Counted from the first letter of the stretch, positions 41,048 to 51,551 are shown. The stretch is 64,000 bases of DNA from Vogesella sp. LIG4 (GCF_900090205.1 NZ_LT607802.1:651746-715745); one strand, 5' to 3'. A program made the numbers and translations. The notes: generated by a model from the sequence alone, not told the origin.

Positions 41048-41809
41048 ATGCACTTCACCCATGCCATTACCCGCCTGCCGGCGGACTCCGTTGCCAGCGG
41101 CCTGACCACCTCCAGCCTTGGCGCGCCGAACCCGGAACTGACCCGCCAGCAGTTCCGCAACTACGTGGACATCCTGCTGAGCCTGGGCCTGACCGTGACC
41201 ACGCTGCCGGCCGCGCCGGACTACCCGGATGCGCATTTCGTGGAAGACACCGCGGTGATGATGCCGGAGCTGGCCATCATCACCCACCCCGGTGCGCCGT
41301 CGCGCCGCGGCGAAGTGGACACCATTGCGCCGGTGGTATCGCGCCTGCGCCATACCGTGCGCATGAGCAGCAATGCGCACATGGATGGCGGCGATGTACT
41401 GATGATCGACAAGCGCTTCTTCATCGGCCTGACCAGCCGCACCGACGAGGCCGGCATCCGCGAGTTCGCCGCGGCGGTGGAGAAGTTCGGCTACAGCGTT
41501 ACCGCCATTGAAGTGGGCGCCGGCCTGCACCTGAAGTCCATCGTCAACTACGTTGGCCGCAACACCGTGATCCTGTCGGAAGACAGCGTGGACCACCCGG
41601 CCTTCCGCGGCTTCAACCAGATCGTGCTGGCCAAGGAAGAGGAATACGCCGGCAACACGCTGTGGATCAACGACACGCTGATCACCCCCAGCGGCTACCC
41701 GGACACGCTGAAGAAGCTGAAGACCCTGGGGCTGCCCATCATCGAGACCGACACCAGCGAGATCCGCAAGATGGATGGCGGCCTCACCTGCATGTCGCTG
41801 CGCTTCTAA
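41048..41809 (+). CDS. ddaH: Dimethylarginine dimethylaminohydrolase (DDAH)
   Basis: A 253-residue amidinotransferase-fold hydrolase that converts N-methylated arginines to citrulline and methylamines. Catalytic residues match Pseudomonas DDAH: FVEDTAV (Glu66, Asp67), His161 in AGLHLKS and Cys248 in GGLTCMS. Length matches too. The start at 41048 precedes the conserved MHFTHAITR; longer frames upstream are non-coding. It leads an amino-acid importer cluster, suggesting arginine-derivative scavenging. Confidence 0.93.
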   Translation: MHFTHAITRLPADSVASGLTTSSLGAPNPELTRQQFRNYVDILLSLGLTVTTLPAAPDYPDAHFVEDTAVMMPELAIITHPGAPSRRGEVDTIAPVVSRLRHTVRMSSNAHMDGGDVLMIDKRFFIGLTSRTDEAGIREFAAAVEKFGYSVTAIEVGAGLHLKSIVNYVGRNTVILSEDSVDHPAFRGFNQIVLAKEEEYAGNTLWINDTLITPSGYPDTLKKLKTLGLPIIETDTSEIRKMDGGLTCMSLRF

Positions 41810-41834
41810 GTCCGGCTTACGGAGGAGAAACATC

Positions 41835-42596
41835 ATGTACAAGAAAATCACTGCACTCATGCTGGCCGGCGTGCTGGGTCTGGCCGCCGGCCAGGCCGGC
41901 GCTGCCGGCATCAAGGAAATCCGCTGGGGCGTGGATGGCGGCTACCCGCCGTTCGACGTGCTCTCGCCCAGCGGCGAGATCACCGGCTTCGACCCGGACA
42001 TCGCCAAGGCGGTGTGCGCCGAGCTGAAAGCGCGCTGCGTGTTCGTGAAGCAGCCGTTCGACAGCATGATCGCGGCGCTGAACGCCAACAAGTACGACGC
42101 CATCATTGCCTCGCTCAACATCACGCCGGAGCGCGAGAAGGAAGTTGCCTTCACCGACAAGTACTACGCGTCGGCACCGCAGCTGGTGGCCCGCAAGGGC
42201 AGCAAGCAGGGCCTGACCGGCAAGACGGTGGGCGTGCAGTCCGGCTCCATCCACGAGGCCCTGGCCAAGAAGTTGTGGGGTAGCAAGGGGGTGAAGATCA
42301 CCACCTATGCCAACCAGGACAACGTCTACCTGGACCTGGCTTCCGGCCGCATTGACGCTGCGCTGCAGGACAACATCCAGGCAGCCACCAGCTTCCTCAA
42401 CACCGAGCACGGCAAGAACTTCGCCTTCCTCGGCCCCAAGCTGGGAGACGGCGGCAGTACCCCGGTGGCGATTGCCCTGCGCAAGAACGATAGCGAGCTG
42501 AAGGCGGCGATCAACCACGCGCTGGCCGCCATTCGCGCCAACGGCCAGTACGAGAAGATCCGCAAACAGTACTTCTCGTTCGATATCTACAACTGA
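41835..42596 (+). CDS. Basic amino-acid ABC transporter substrate-binding protein (AotJ/ArtJ/HisJ-like)
   Basis: A 253-residue periplasmic binding protein with a signal peptide to about residue 23. Features are IRWGVDGGYPPFDV, ITGFDPDIAKAVCAEL, DSMIAALNANKYDAIIASLNITPERE and VGVQSGSIHEAL. It is most like lysine/arginine/histidine binders. RBS GGAGGAG is present; it lies 25 bp after ddaH. Confidence 0.9.
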   Translation: MYKKITALMLAGVLGLAAGQAGAAGIKEIRWGVDGGYPPFDVLSPSGEITGFDPDIAKAVCAELKARCVFVKQPFDSMIAALNANKYDAIIASLNITPEREKEVAFTDKYYASAPQLVARKGSKQGLTGKTVGVQSGSIHEALAKKLWGSKGVKITTYANQDNVYLDLASGRIDAALQDNIQAATSFLNTEHGKNFAFLGPKLGDGGSTPVAIALRKNDSELKAAINHALAAIRANGQYEKIRKQYFSFDIYN

Positions 42597-42663
42597 TGCA
42601 GCCCGCCGGCGCCTGCGGCCCAGCCGTGCGCGCCGGCGCCACCTGCTGCATGAGGAGTCCATC

Positions 42664-43329
42664 ATGGTGTCCTCCTATCTGCCCCTGCTGCTGGGCGGCG
42701 CATTGCTGAGCCTGCAGGTTGCCCTGCTGTCCCTGCTGCTGGCCTTGCTGATCGGCCTGGCCAATGCGTCCATCAAGCTGTTCGGCCCGCCGTGGCTGCG
42801 CCTGCTGTCCACCACCTACACCACGGTGATCCGCGGTATCCCCGAGCTGGTGATGATGCTGCTGCTGTTCTTTGGCGGCGAATGGTGCTTCAACCTGCTG
42901 CTGCACAGCGTCGGGCTGCCGAATGTGGAATTCAACAAATTCGCCGCCGGGGTGCTGACCATCGCCTTCATCTATGGCGCCTACTACACCGAGACCTTCC
43001 GCAGCGCCTTCATGGCGGTGCCCAAGGGCCAGCTGGAGGCCGGTCTGGCCTACGGCATGAGCCCATGGCGGGTGTTCCGCGCCATCCTGTTCCCGCAGAT
43101 GCTGCGTTACGCCCTGCCCGGCATCAACAACAACTGGCTGGCGCTGATGAAGTCGGCGGCACTGGTGTCGCTGATCGGCCTGGAAGACATGGTGTGGCTG
43201 GCGGAACAGGCCGGGCGCGCCACGCAGAAGCCCTTCCTGTTCTACTTTCTGATCTGCCTGCTGTACCTGCTGATCACCGCGACCTCCGGCGGGCTGTTCC
43301 GCTGGGTTGGCCGCCGCGCCAGCTACTGA
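42664..43329 (+). CDS. Amino-acid ABC transporter permease (HisQ/AotQ type)
   Basis: A 221-residue permease. The EAA loop reads AGLAYGMSPWRVFRAILFPQMLRYALPGINNNWLALMKSAAL. TTVIRGIPELVMMLLLFFGG is typical of HisQ/ArtQ. It is the second gene of the importer set, with RBS GAGGAG. Confidence 0.9.
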   Translation: MVSSYLPLLLGGALLSLQVALLSLLLALLIGLANASIKLFGPPWLRLLSTTYTTVIRGIPELVMMLLLFFGGEWCFNLLLHSVGLPNVEFNKFAAGVLTIAFIYGAYYTETFRSAFMAVPKGQLEAGLAYGMSPWRVFRAILFPQMLRYALPGINNNWLALMKSAALVSLIGLEDMVWLAEQAGRATQKPFLFYFLICLLYLLITATSGGLFRWVGRRASY

Positions 43330-43343
43330 CCGGGAGACGATGC

Positions 43344-44066
43344 ATGAACGAGATTCTCAAGACGCTGCCCGCCTTCCTGTGGACGGACGGCAGCCAGCTC
43401 ACCGGCCTGGTGATCACCGCCAAGCTGTTCCTGCTGTCCGCGGTATTCGGTGTGGCGCTGGCCATCGCACTGGCGCTGCTCAAGGTATACGGCCACCCGC
43501 TGCTGGCCTGGCCGGTGCGAGCCTTCAGCTACTTCTTTCGCGGCACCCCGCTGTTCCTGCAGCTGATGCTGCTCTACTACGGCCTGTCGCAGTTCGAGCT
43601 GGTACAGGATGGCTGGCAACAGGAGAACGGCTTCTGGCTGCTGTTCCGCGACGCCAGCTTCTGCGCGGTGCTGGCCTATGTGCTGAACACCGCCGCCTAC
43701 GGACTGGAGATCCTGGCCGGCGCGCTGGAAACCTACCCGCGCGAGGAAATCATGGCGGCCGAGGCCTTCGGCATGTCGCGGCTGAAGCTGATCCGCCGCA
43801 TCGTGCTGCCCGGTGCGCTGCGGCGGGTGATACCGGTGTTCAGCAACGAAATGGTGTTCCTGCTGCATGCCACCGCGCTGTCGTCCACCGTCACCCTGCT
43901 GGACATGACCGGCGTGGCGCGCGCGCTGTACGCCAACACCTATTCGCCGTTTTTCCCGTTCCTGATGGCGGCGGCACTGTACCTGTGCTGCACCTTTGCC
44001 CTGCTGGCGCTGTTCATGGGTGCGGAAAGACGCTGGCTGGCCTTTCTGCGCCCCCGCAAGCACTGA
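43344..44066 (+). CDS. Amino-acid ABC transporter permease (HisM/AotM type)
   Basis: A 240-residue permease. YFFRGTPLFLQLMLLYYGL and EAFGMSRLKLIRRIVLPGALRRVIPVFSNEMVFLLHATAL are HisM-type. It starts 14 bp after the first permease. No ATPase gene follows, so the importer must borrow one encoded elsewhere. Confidence 0.9.
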   Translation: MNEILKTLPAFLWTDGSQLTGLVITAKLFLLSAVFGVALAIALALLKVYGHPLLAWPVRAFSYFFRGTPLFLQLMLLYYGLSQFELVQDGWQQENGFWLLFRDASFCAVLAYVLNTAAYGLEILAGALETYPREEIMAAEAFGMSRLKLIRRIVLPGALRRVIPVFSNEMVFLLHATALSSTVTLLDMTGVARALYANTYSPFFPFLMAAALYLCCTFALLALFMGAERRWLAFLRPRKH

Positions 44067-44092
44067 CACTGGCGCCAGCACCGAACCCGGCA

Positions 44093-44102
44093 TGCGGCCA
44101 AC
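44093..44102 (+). repeat. TGCGGCCAAC single copy
   Basis: Exact 10-mer in the 69-bp gap between the second permease and the AotO-like gene. Confidence 0.85.
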
Positions 44103-44135
44103 TTGCGATACTGACACTTTCATGAGGAGCCCGTC

Positions 44136-45260
44136 ATGGCCATGCACACCCGGACGCATCCGCTACAGCACGGCAGTATCGGTTGCCAGTATGCGTTGAC
44201 CAGCCTGCATTACGGCCAGGCGGACGGCAGCCGCCGGGCCTATCTACAAGCCAGCCTGCATGCGGACGAGCTGCCTGGCATGCTGGTACTGCACCACCTG
44301 CGCCAGCTGCTGGCCGCTGCCGACGCGCAGGATGCGATCCAGGGCGAAATCGTACTGCTGCCGTTTGCCAACCCGCTGGGGCTGGCACAACGGCTGATGC
44401 ATGACCCGCAGGGGCGCTTCGAACTGAACAGCGGCGAAAACTTCAACCGCCTGTTTCCGGATTACTACGCGCTGGTACGCGACCAGGTGGCGCCCCTGCT
44501 GGGCCAGCAGGCAGAGCACAACCGCGACATCGTCCGGGCCGCCATTCACGATGCGCTGGCCCGGATGCAGCCCGGCTCGGCGCTGGCCGCCCTGCGCCAC
44601 ACCCTGTCCACACTGGCGCAAGGCAGCGACCTGGTGCTGGACCTGCACTGCGATCGCGAAGCGGTGCTGCACCTGTACACCGACGAGCCGTTCTGGCCGG
44701 ATTGCGAAGCACTGGCGCGCTATCTGGGTGTGGCTGTCACCGTGCTCGGGCGCAATGCCGGCGGCAGCACCTTCGAGGAGTCTTGTGGTCAGGTGTGGTG
44801 GCGGCTGGCGCGGGAGTTTGCGGCACAACATCCGCTGGCTCCCGGCTGCGTGTCGGCCACCATCGAGCTGCGCGGCCAGGGTGACCTGCAGCACGAGCAG
44901 GCCCGCCGCGATGCCGCCGCCATTTACGCCTTCCTGCAACGGCGCGGCCATATCGCGGGGGATGCCCCCGAACTGCCGCCACCGGTAGCCCGGCCGATGT
45001 ACTGGGAAGGCATGCAGAGTCTTGTTGCGCCGCACGCCGGGCTGCTGGTCCATACCCGGCCGCTTGGCGCCAGCGTCCGTGCCGGCGAAAGCGTCGCCGA
45101 AGTGATCGACGTCCAGCACAACCGGGTCAGCGCCATCTGCAGCGCCAGCGACGGCATTCTCTACGCCCGCCAACGCCCCGGCTACTTTCTGGCCGGTGCC
45201 GAACTATGCCGCGTTGTCGGCCACGATGACACCGGGCACGGCGCCGTGATGCTGGCCTGA
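44136..45260 (+). CDS. Succinylglutamate desuccinylase/aspartoacylase-like zinc hydrolase (AotO-like)
   Basis: A 374-residue M14-type metallohydrolase. Probable zinc ligands are His42 and Glu45 (LHADELPG) and His171 (DLHCD). A C-terminal biotinyl-like beta domain contains APHAGLLVHTRPLGASVRAGESVAEV. In Pseudomonas an equivalent gene, aotO, lies in the arginine-ornithine importer operon; its role there is not clear. Here it follows two permease genes, the same order. Substrate unknown. Confidence 0.82.
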   Translation: MAMHTRTHPLQHGSIGCQYALTSLHYGQADGSRRAYLQASLHADELPGMLVLHHLRQLLAAADAQDAIQGEIVLLPFANPLGLAQRLMHDPQGRFELNSGENFNRLFPDYYALVRDQVAPLLGQQAEHNRDIVRAAIHDALARMQPGSALAALRHTLSTLAQGSDLVLDLHCDREAVLHLYTDEPFWPDCEALARYLGVAVTVLGRNAGGSTFEESCGQVWWRLAREFAAQHPLAPGCVSATIELRGQGDLQHEQARRDAAAIYAFLQRRGHIAGDAPELPPPVARPMYWEGMQSLVAPHAGLLVHTRPLGASVRAGESVAEVIDVQHNRVSAICSASDGILYARQRPGYFLAGAELCRVVGHDDTGHGAVMLA

Positions 45261-45325
45261 AGCGCCAGGCCGGATCTGCCGGCAAGCGCAGCACTGCAGC
45301 ATCGATCGCCAGCGCGCACGGCCCA

Positions 45326-45335
45326 TGCGGCCAAC
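45326..45335 (+). repeat. TGCGGCCAAC single copy
   Basis: Exact 10-mer followed by CTT, one base beyond the Lrp-regulator stop codon. Confidence 0.88.
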
Positions 45336-45336
45336 C

Positions 45337-45813
45337 TTATGCCTCAGGCAAGTCTTGCCGCTGCCGCTTGATGGGTTGCAGCTCGGTGGTGGTGAGAATC
45401 TTGTGGATCTTGAAAGCAGTGCTGTTGAGCCAGCGCTCGGCCAGCTCGCGGTACTGCTTCATGTCGCGGCAGCCGATGCGGATCAGGAAATCGAAATTGC
45501 CGCTCACCAGCCAGCAGTCCAGCACCTCCGGCGTGTTCAGCAGCTCGCGGGTGAAGGCCTGCTGCGACACCGCATGGTCGGCCAGCTCCACCTCGGCCAG
45601 GATCACCACCGCATGCTGCGGCTGCGGCAGGTCGACAATGGCGGTATAGCCCTTGATGATGCCGGCCTTTTCCAGCCGGCGTACCCGCTCCAGGCACGGT
45701 CGCGGCGTCAGGTTCACATGCTCCGACAGTTTCTGGAAGGAAATGCGGCCATCCTGCTGCAACACAGCGAGGATTTTCAGGTCGATGCGATCTAGCGTGA
45801 ACTTCTTTTCCAT
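45337..45813 (-). CDS. Lrp/AsnC-family transcriptional regulator
   Basis: A 158-residue regulator. The N-terminal helix-turn-helix is LDRIDLKILAVLQQDGRISFQKLSEHVNLTPRPCLERVRRLEKAGII. The C-terminal RAM ligand domain includes VLDCWLVSGNFDFLIRI. It is convergent with the DDAH/importer operon and may respond to an amino acid and control it (inference). Confidence 0.9.
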   Translation of the reverse strand: MEKKFTLDRIDLKILAVLQQDGRISFQKLSEHVNLTPRPCLERVRRLEKAGIIKGYTAIVDLPQPQHAVVILAEVELADHAVSQQAFTRELLNTPEVLDCWLVSGNFDFLIRIGCRDMKQYRELAERWLNSTAFKIHKILTTTELQPIKRQRQDLPEA

Positions 45814-45880
45814 GATGGCCCGGGCAATGGGTAGGATGGCGGCGGTACGGAGACGGACAGTTTACACAGCGCCGGGCGCT

Positions 45881-45890
45881 TGCGGCCAAC
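45881..45890 (+). repeat. TGCGGCCAAC single copy
   Basis: Exact 10-mer in the divergent gap between the Lrp regulator and the small gene at 45998. Confidence 0.85.
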
Positions 45891-45997
45891 CTCTGCTGTG
45901 TTGCCAGCTGGCCGCGACATAAAACTCCCGCACAACCTGCCACCGGCAGCCACAATGAAACAGGATGCCCCCCGCCATCCCAGCCAAGGAGCACAAC

Positions 45998-46258
45998 ATG
46001 ACCGAGCAAGGCGCCATGCCACACGGTAGCGGCTACGAGGAGGCCATGCGGCTGCTATCCACGCTGATCAGCCATTACACCGCGGTCATCAGCCAGGAAA
46101 TGGCCAAGCCGACGCAGTCCACTGAAATCATCCACCACGCCCGCCATTCCCGCGAGGAGCTGTGGCAGCTGCGTGATGCGCTGGAGCCACAGGACAACCA
46201 GCAGATCGACAGCGTCATCGCACAATACGGCCCGCTGGTGCGCGAACTCGGCCACTAG
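45998..46258 (+). CDS. Small hypothetical protein
   Basis: An 86-residue soluble protein, MTEQGAMPHGSGYEEAMR onward, predicted mostly helical, with an amphipathic C-terminal half (HHARHSREELWQLRDALE). AAGGAG sits 6 bases before the ATG, which supports a real gene. No family recognised. Confidence 0.65.
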   Translation: MTEQGAMPHGSGYEEAMRLLSTLISHYTAVISQEMAKPTQSTEIIHHARHSREELWQLRDALEPQDNQQIDSVIAQYGPLVRELGH

Positions 46259-46385
46259 CCGGCCACCTCACGATTCCACACTGTCAGACCGGCAGACGCA
46301 GCGTGCTGGAGCATGCCCCTGCCGCCTGTTATGCTTTCGGTATCGATAAAACGAAAGTGCCCGTCCCCAGGCACAGGGAGGTGGT

Positions 46386-48080
46386 ATGCAGGCAATGAAA
46401 GGCGTGGCAGCGACGCTGGCCCTGGCCGCAGTTGCATGGTGCGGCATCGTTCCCGGCATCGTCGGCATGCGCAGCGAAGACAAGCTGCGCAGCGACTTCG
46501 CCAAATTGTCCAGCAGTGCGGCGGGCTCCATGCTGACGCTGGAGCAGTTCGATCGCGGCTGGTTCTTCTCCACCGCCAAGGCCAGGCTGCAGCTGCCGCT
46601 GGCCAACGGCCTGCTGGCGGCCGAGATCGACTACAAGATCAACCAGTTCGCCATCCCCTTTGTGCGCTGGTCGCGCACCGACTACAGCATCGTGCCGCTG
46701 GATGCGGCAGGCCGCCCGGCGGGCGAGCCGCTGCATCTGGACATGCACACCATCCGCGGTGTCGATGGCAGCAACACCACCAGCCTGTCCGGCCATGACC
46801 TGACGCTTGGCGGCCCTGCCGGCACGCTGAACTTCAGCATCGACGGGCAGCTGCAGGCGAAAGAAGGCCAGCCTGTCAGTTACGATCTGAACATGCCGGC
46901 ATTCAGCTACCAGATCCCGCTGGCGGGCCGTGCCGACGGCGTTACCGTGCGCGGCAGCAATATCAAGCTGAGCGGCTCGCTGGCAGCGGGCGGCTTTGCG
47001 GCAGACCAGCCGTGGGCATCGCAGACCAGCCAGAAGCTGGACAGCATCGAGGTGCTGGCAGGCGGCAGCAGCCTGCTGCACATCGGCCCCGGCCACGGCG
47101 ACGTGGCGGTACAGGACCAGGGCAGCAATGTGGCCGCCCACTATCGCTCGCACCTGTCCAGCCTCAGCATCAGCCCGCCCGGTCGCCAGGCCCTGCTCCT
47201 CGACAATATCGACGTCGATTTCTCCTACGCCAATATCAGCAAGCAGGAATTGATCGCCTGGCAGAAGGAGTCCACCGACCTGCGCCTGCGCCTTGCCGGC
47301 CAGAATGACCCGCACGCCCTGCAGCAGGCCATGTCCGAGATGATCCGCCGCCATATCGGTGGCTTCCTCATGCAATCGCCTTCGTTCAGCCTGGACCGCC
47401 TGGCCATGCACACCCCGCAGGGCAATCTTGCCGCCAGCCTGGCAGTGAGCTTCGACGGCAAGGGCACCACGGCAGCCAGCATCACCCCGCAATGGCTGCA
47501 GCAGCAGGGCAAGAGCCGCGTGACGCTGAAAGCCGGCCTGACGCTGGACCGCAGCCTGATCAGCGCGCTGAGCAGCAAGGCGCCGACGCCGGAGCAGGCG
47601 GCGCAAGCGCAACTGACGGCGGAGGCCGCCATTACCCAATGGAAGGGCAAGGGCTGGCTCAAGGATGACGGCAAGCAGCTCAGCACCAGCCTGCTGGTGG
47701 ATGCCTCCGGCATCAAGGCCAACGGTCAGCCATTCGACCCGGCCACCGCCTGGCCCGGCACGGCCGCCACGCCCGCTGCGGCACTGCCGGCCGGCGCTGC
47801 ATTGCCGCCGCCTGGCGCCAGGATAGGCCCGCAGGGCCTGCCTGCCGCCACCGCGCTGCCGCCGGCTGCGGCTACCCCGCCGCTGGTAGTGCAAGCTGCA
47901 GCAGCACCGGCGTATGCCCCCGCCCTGAGCGGCAAGGCCGCCACCACAACCACAGCGCCGCCCACGCCACCGAAAACCCGGCCGCGCCCACGCCACCACC
48001 TGCCCGGCCCCGCCGTCGATCTGCGGCAGTGCCTGTCACTCGCATCGGACCGTGCCATCATGCGCTGCGCCAACCGCTGA
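46386..48080 (+). CDS. DUF945 (YdgA-like) envelope protein
   Basis: A 564-residue protein. The N-terminal signal anchor (KGVAATLALAAVAWCGIVPGIVG) is followed by the DUF945 pattern: LSSSAAGSMLTLEQFDRGWFFSTAKARLQL, TDYSIVPLD and SYANISKQELIAWQ. The last 110 residues are low-complexity Pro/Ala/Thr ending in RQCLSLASDRAIMRCANR, where two Cys may pair. YdgA-family function is unknown. GGGAGG supports the start; an ATG 9 bp later is possible. Confidence 0.75.
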   Translation: MQAMKGVAATLALAAVAWCGIVPGIVGMRSEDKLRSDFAKLSSSAAGSMLTLEQFDRGWFFSTAKARLQLPLANGLLAAEIDYKINQFAIPFVRWSRTDYSIVPLDAAGRPAGEPLHLDMHTIRGVDGSNTTSLSGHDLTLGGPAGTLNFSIDGQLQAKEGQPVSYDLNMPAFSYQIPLAGRADGVTVRGSNIKLSGSLAAGGFAADQPWASQTSQKLDSIEVLAGGSSLLHIGPGHGDVAVQDQGSNVAAHYRSHLSSLSISPPGRQALLLDNIDVDFSYANISKQELIAWQKESTDLRLRLAGQNDPHALQQAMSEMIRRHIGGFLMQSPSFSLDRLAMHTPQGNLAASLAVSFDGKGTTAASITPQWLQQQGKSRVTLKAGLTLDRSLISALSSKAPTPEQAAQAQLTAEAAITQWKGKGWLKDDGKQLSTSLLVDASGIKANGQPFDPATAWPGTAATPAAALPAGAALPPPGARIGPQGLPAATALPPAAATPPLVVQAAAAPAYAPALSGKAATTTTAPPTPPKTRPRPRHHLPGPAVDLRQCLSLASDRAIMRCANR

Positions 48081-48100
48081 CAGCACGGCCGCCAGATGGC

Positions 48101-48137
48101 AAAACACCCCTGAAACATTGCGTTTCAGGGGTGTTTT
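48101..48137. terminator. Bidirectional terminator between the DUF945 gene and ychF
   Basis: AAAACACCCCTGAAAC/GTTTCAGGGGTGTTTT, 16-bp perfect stem with a 5-base loop between convergent genes. Confidence 0.92.
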
Positions 48138-48182
48138 GCATTGCGCTGCCTGCGGTGCAGGCAGGCGCAGCGATACGGCGGC

Positions 48183-49274
<1,092 letters not shown>

Positions 49275-49364
49275 GGTAATTCCTCGTTGTGTTCGGCCCG
49301 CCCGCCGGGCGGGGCAACAAAGGCAGCGATTTTAGCACTTCGGCTGCCTGTATTTTGTGCAATG

Positions 49365-49384
49365 TGCGGCCAACGTTGGCCGCA
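49365..49384. repeat. TGCGGCCAAC perfect palindrome
   Basis: TGCGGCCAACGTTGGCCGCA, 12 bp beyond the pth stop, between pth and ychF. Confidence 0.92.
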
Positions 49385-49396
49385 TGTCAGCGTTCG

Positions 49397-49975
49397 CTAC
49401 TTGGCGGCGGTGTGCAGCGTCTTCATCGCTGCCGCCATATCGCCGGCCAGCACGCTGGGCATCACCTGCAGCGACTTGGCCACTGCATCGTCTATGGCCT
49501 GCTGCTCTTCGGCGCGGGCCTTTTTCAGCACGAAGTTGGCCACTTCGTTGCGGTCGCCCGGGTGGCCGATGCCCAGGCGCAGACGCCAGAAGTTGGGGCT
49601 GCCCAGCCGGGCGATGATGTCTTTCAGGCCGTTGTGGCCGCCATGGCCGCCGCCCTGCTTCAGCCGCGCGGTGCCCGGCTGCAGGTCCAGCTCGTCGTGC
49701 ACCACCAGGATCTCTTCCGGAGTGATCTTGTAGAAGCGCGCCAGCGCCGCCACCGCCTGGCCGGACAGGTTCATATAGGTCATCGGCTTGAGCAGCCACA
49801 GCTCGCCGGATGGCACTGCGGCACGCGCCGCCTCGCCAAAGAATTTGCTTTCGGCACGCAGGCCGGCCTTGTGCTGCCAGGCCAGTTCATCCACCAGCCA
49901 GAAGCCGGCGTTGTGACGGGTCTTTTCGTATTCGGGGCCGGGGTTGCCCAGCCCGACTACCAGTCGGATCGCCAT
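49397..49975 (-). CDS. pth: Peptidyl-tRNA hydrolase
   Basis: A 192-residue enzyme releasing tRNA from stalled peptides. It has [20 protein letters not shown], catalytic His21 with Asn11, [13 protein letters not shown] and [11 protein letters not shown] with the assisting Asp. The start at 49975 gives the standard N-terminus; an ATG 12 bp upstream is less likely. It follows rplY behind a terminator. Confidence 0.95.
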   Translation of the reverse strand: MAIRLVVGLGNPGPEYEKTRHNAGFWLVDELAWQHKAGLRAESKFFGEAARAAVPSGELWLLKPMTYMNLSGQAVAALARFYKITPEEILVVHDELDLQPGTARLKQGGGHGGHNGLKDIIARLGSPNFWRLRLGIGHPGDRNEVANFVLKKARAEEQQAIDDAVAKSLQVMPSVLAGDMAAAMKTLHTAAK

Positions 49976-49989
49976 GTTCGATTCCAATG

Positions 49990-50023
49990 AAAAACCCGCT
50001 GCCAGGTAACCGGTCAGCGGGTT
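49990..50023 (-). terminator. Terminator after rplY
   Basis: AACCCGCTG/CAGCGGGTT arms with an extra inner ACCGGTTACC-like pairing, followed on the minus strand by TTTTTC. Confidence 0.85.
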
Positions 50024-50057
50024 GTCTGCGCCCGGCTAGCCGGGCGGCACGCATGCA

Positions 50058-50345
50058 TTACGCGCGAGCGAAGTCCAGATGCAGAACCAGCTGCTTGTAC
50101 GGGTGCAGTTGGAAGTCGGCAACTTTTACCAGCTCCTTCTGACCGTCGATCACCAGTTCGATGGCTTCCTTGTGGAAAGCTTCGTTCTTCAGTGCGTGGT
50201 AGATGGTGTTGTGATCCAGGGTGATGGATACGGCTTCTTTGCCAGCGCCGTAAACAACAGCCGGGGTTTGGCCAGCGCGACGCAGGCGGCGGCTCGCACC
50301 AGTACCTTCCAGTTCGCGCTTGGCAGCGATCAGTTCGATTGCCAT
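50058..50345 (-). CDS. rplY: 50S ribosomal protein L25 (short form)
   Basis: A 95-residue 5S-rRNA-binding protein with the L25 domain only, lacking the CTC extension of longer homologues. It begins MAIELIAAKRELEGTGASRRLRRAG, then PAVVYGAGKEAVSI and HPYKQLVLHLDF. It follows prs as in many proteobacteria. Confidence 0.93.
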   Translation of the reverse strand: MAIELIAAKRELEGTGASRRLRRAGQTPAVVYGAGKEAVSITLDHNTIYHALKNEAFHKEAIELVIDGQKELVKVADFQLHPYKQLVLHLDFARA

Positions 50346-50406
50346 TGAGTATTACTCCAGTTTCATTAAAAGTCGCCCGCCCCACCGCGACCAGTGGGGC
50401 CGACGT

Positions 50407-51390
50407 TTACGGCAGGACGGCGCCTGCCGAAACCAGCTCTTCGTTGAAGAGGTAGGACACCGACTCTTCGTTGTTGATGCGACGCAGGGTCTCGGCGATC
50501 AGGCCGGCGATGGATACCACGCGGATGCGGCTGCTCTGCTTGGCGGCAGCCACCAGCGGGATGGTATCGGTAATCACTACCTGGTCGATGTCCGAATTGT
50601 TGATGCGATCCACGGCCTGGCCGGAGAACACGGCATGCGATGCATAGGCCAGCACGCGCTGGGCGCCACGCTCTTTCAGCGCGGAAGCGGCCTTGCACAG
50701 GGTGTTGGCGGTGTCGATCATGTCGTCGATGATCAGACAGGTACGGCCTTCGATATCACCGATGATGTTCATCACCTCGGCCACGTTGGCCTTCGGGCGA
50801 CGCTTGTCGATGATGGCCAGATCGGTGTTCAGCGCTTTGGCCACGGCACGGGCGCGCACTACGCCGCCCACGTCCGGGCTTACCACGATCAGGTCTTCGA
50901 TGCGCTGCGAGCGGATGTCCTTCAGCAGTACCGGGGTGGCGTACACGTTGTCCACCGGCATGTCGAAGAAGCCCTGGATCTGGTCGGCGTGCAGGTCAAC
51001 GGTCAGTACGCGGTCGATACCGGCGCTGGTCAGCATGTTGGCTACCAGCTTGGCGGTGATCGGCACACGGGCGGAACGCGGACGACGATCCTGACGGGCG
51101 TAACCGAAGTACGGAATCGCCGCGGTGATACGACCGGCGGAAGCGCGCTTGAGCGCATCGGCCATGGTCAGGATTTCCATCAGGTTGTCGTTGGTCGGTG
51201 CACAGGTCGGCTGCAGGATGAACACGTCGCGACCGCGCACGTTCTCCAGCAATTCCACCGCCACTTCACCATCGCTGAACTTGCCCACGTCGGCACGGCC
51301 GAGGGAAATATCGAGGTGCTTGACCACGTTCTGTGCAAGTTCCGGATTTGCGGTACCGGTGAAAACCATCAAACTGTCGTAAGCCGCCAT
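50407..51390 (-). CDS. prs: Ribose-phosphate pyrophosphokinase
   Basis: A 327-residue enzyme making PRPP from ribose 5-phosphate and ATP. Landmarks are [61 protein letters not shown] and the PRPP loop [13 protein letters not shown]. It stands between the tandem tRNA-Gln genes and rplY. Confidence 0.96.
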   Translation of the reverse strand: MAAYDSLMVFTGTANPELAQNVVKHLDISLGRADVGKFSDGEVAVELLENVRGRDVFILQPTCAPTNDNLMEILTMADALKRASAGRITAAIPYFGYARQDRRPRSARVPITAKLVANMLTSAGIDRVLTVDLHADQIQGFFDMPVDNVYATPVLLKDIRSQRIEDLIVVSPDVGGVVRARAVAKALNTDLAIIDKRRPKANVAEVMNIIGDIEGRTCLIIDDMIDTANTLCKAASALKERGAQRVLAYASHAVFSGQAVDRINNSDIDQVVITDTIPLVAAAKQSSRIRVVSIAGLIAETLRRINNEESVSYLFNEELVSAGAVLP

Positions 51391-51420
51391 AACTCAATGC
51401 CTTGGATCGGGAGATAAAGA

Positions 51421-51451
51421 AAAAGCGTGTAAGGGAAACTTACACGCTTTT
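51421..51451. terminator. Terminator between tRNA-Gln genes and prs
   Basis: AAAAGCGTGTAAG/CTTACACGCTTTT, 13-bp perfect stem with a 5-base loop; the T-run suits either direction. Confidence 0.88.
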
Positions 51452-51474
51452 TTTCTTAGTTCACTGCTGTGTTT

Positions 51475-51551
51475 TGGCTGAGGAGGAAGGATTCGAACCT
51501 TCGAATGCCGGAATCAAAATCCGGTGCCTTAACCAACTTGGCGACTCCCCA
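51475..51551 (-). tRNA. tRNA-Gln (UUG), copy 1
   Basis: A 77-nt cloverleaf with CCA encoded. Anticodon arm CCGGA-TTTTGAT-TCCGG gives anticodon TTG; T-arm contains GGTTCGAATCC. The sequence is identical to the neighbouring copy. Confidence 0.95.
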
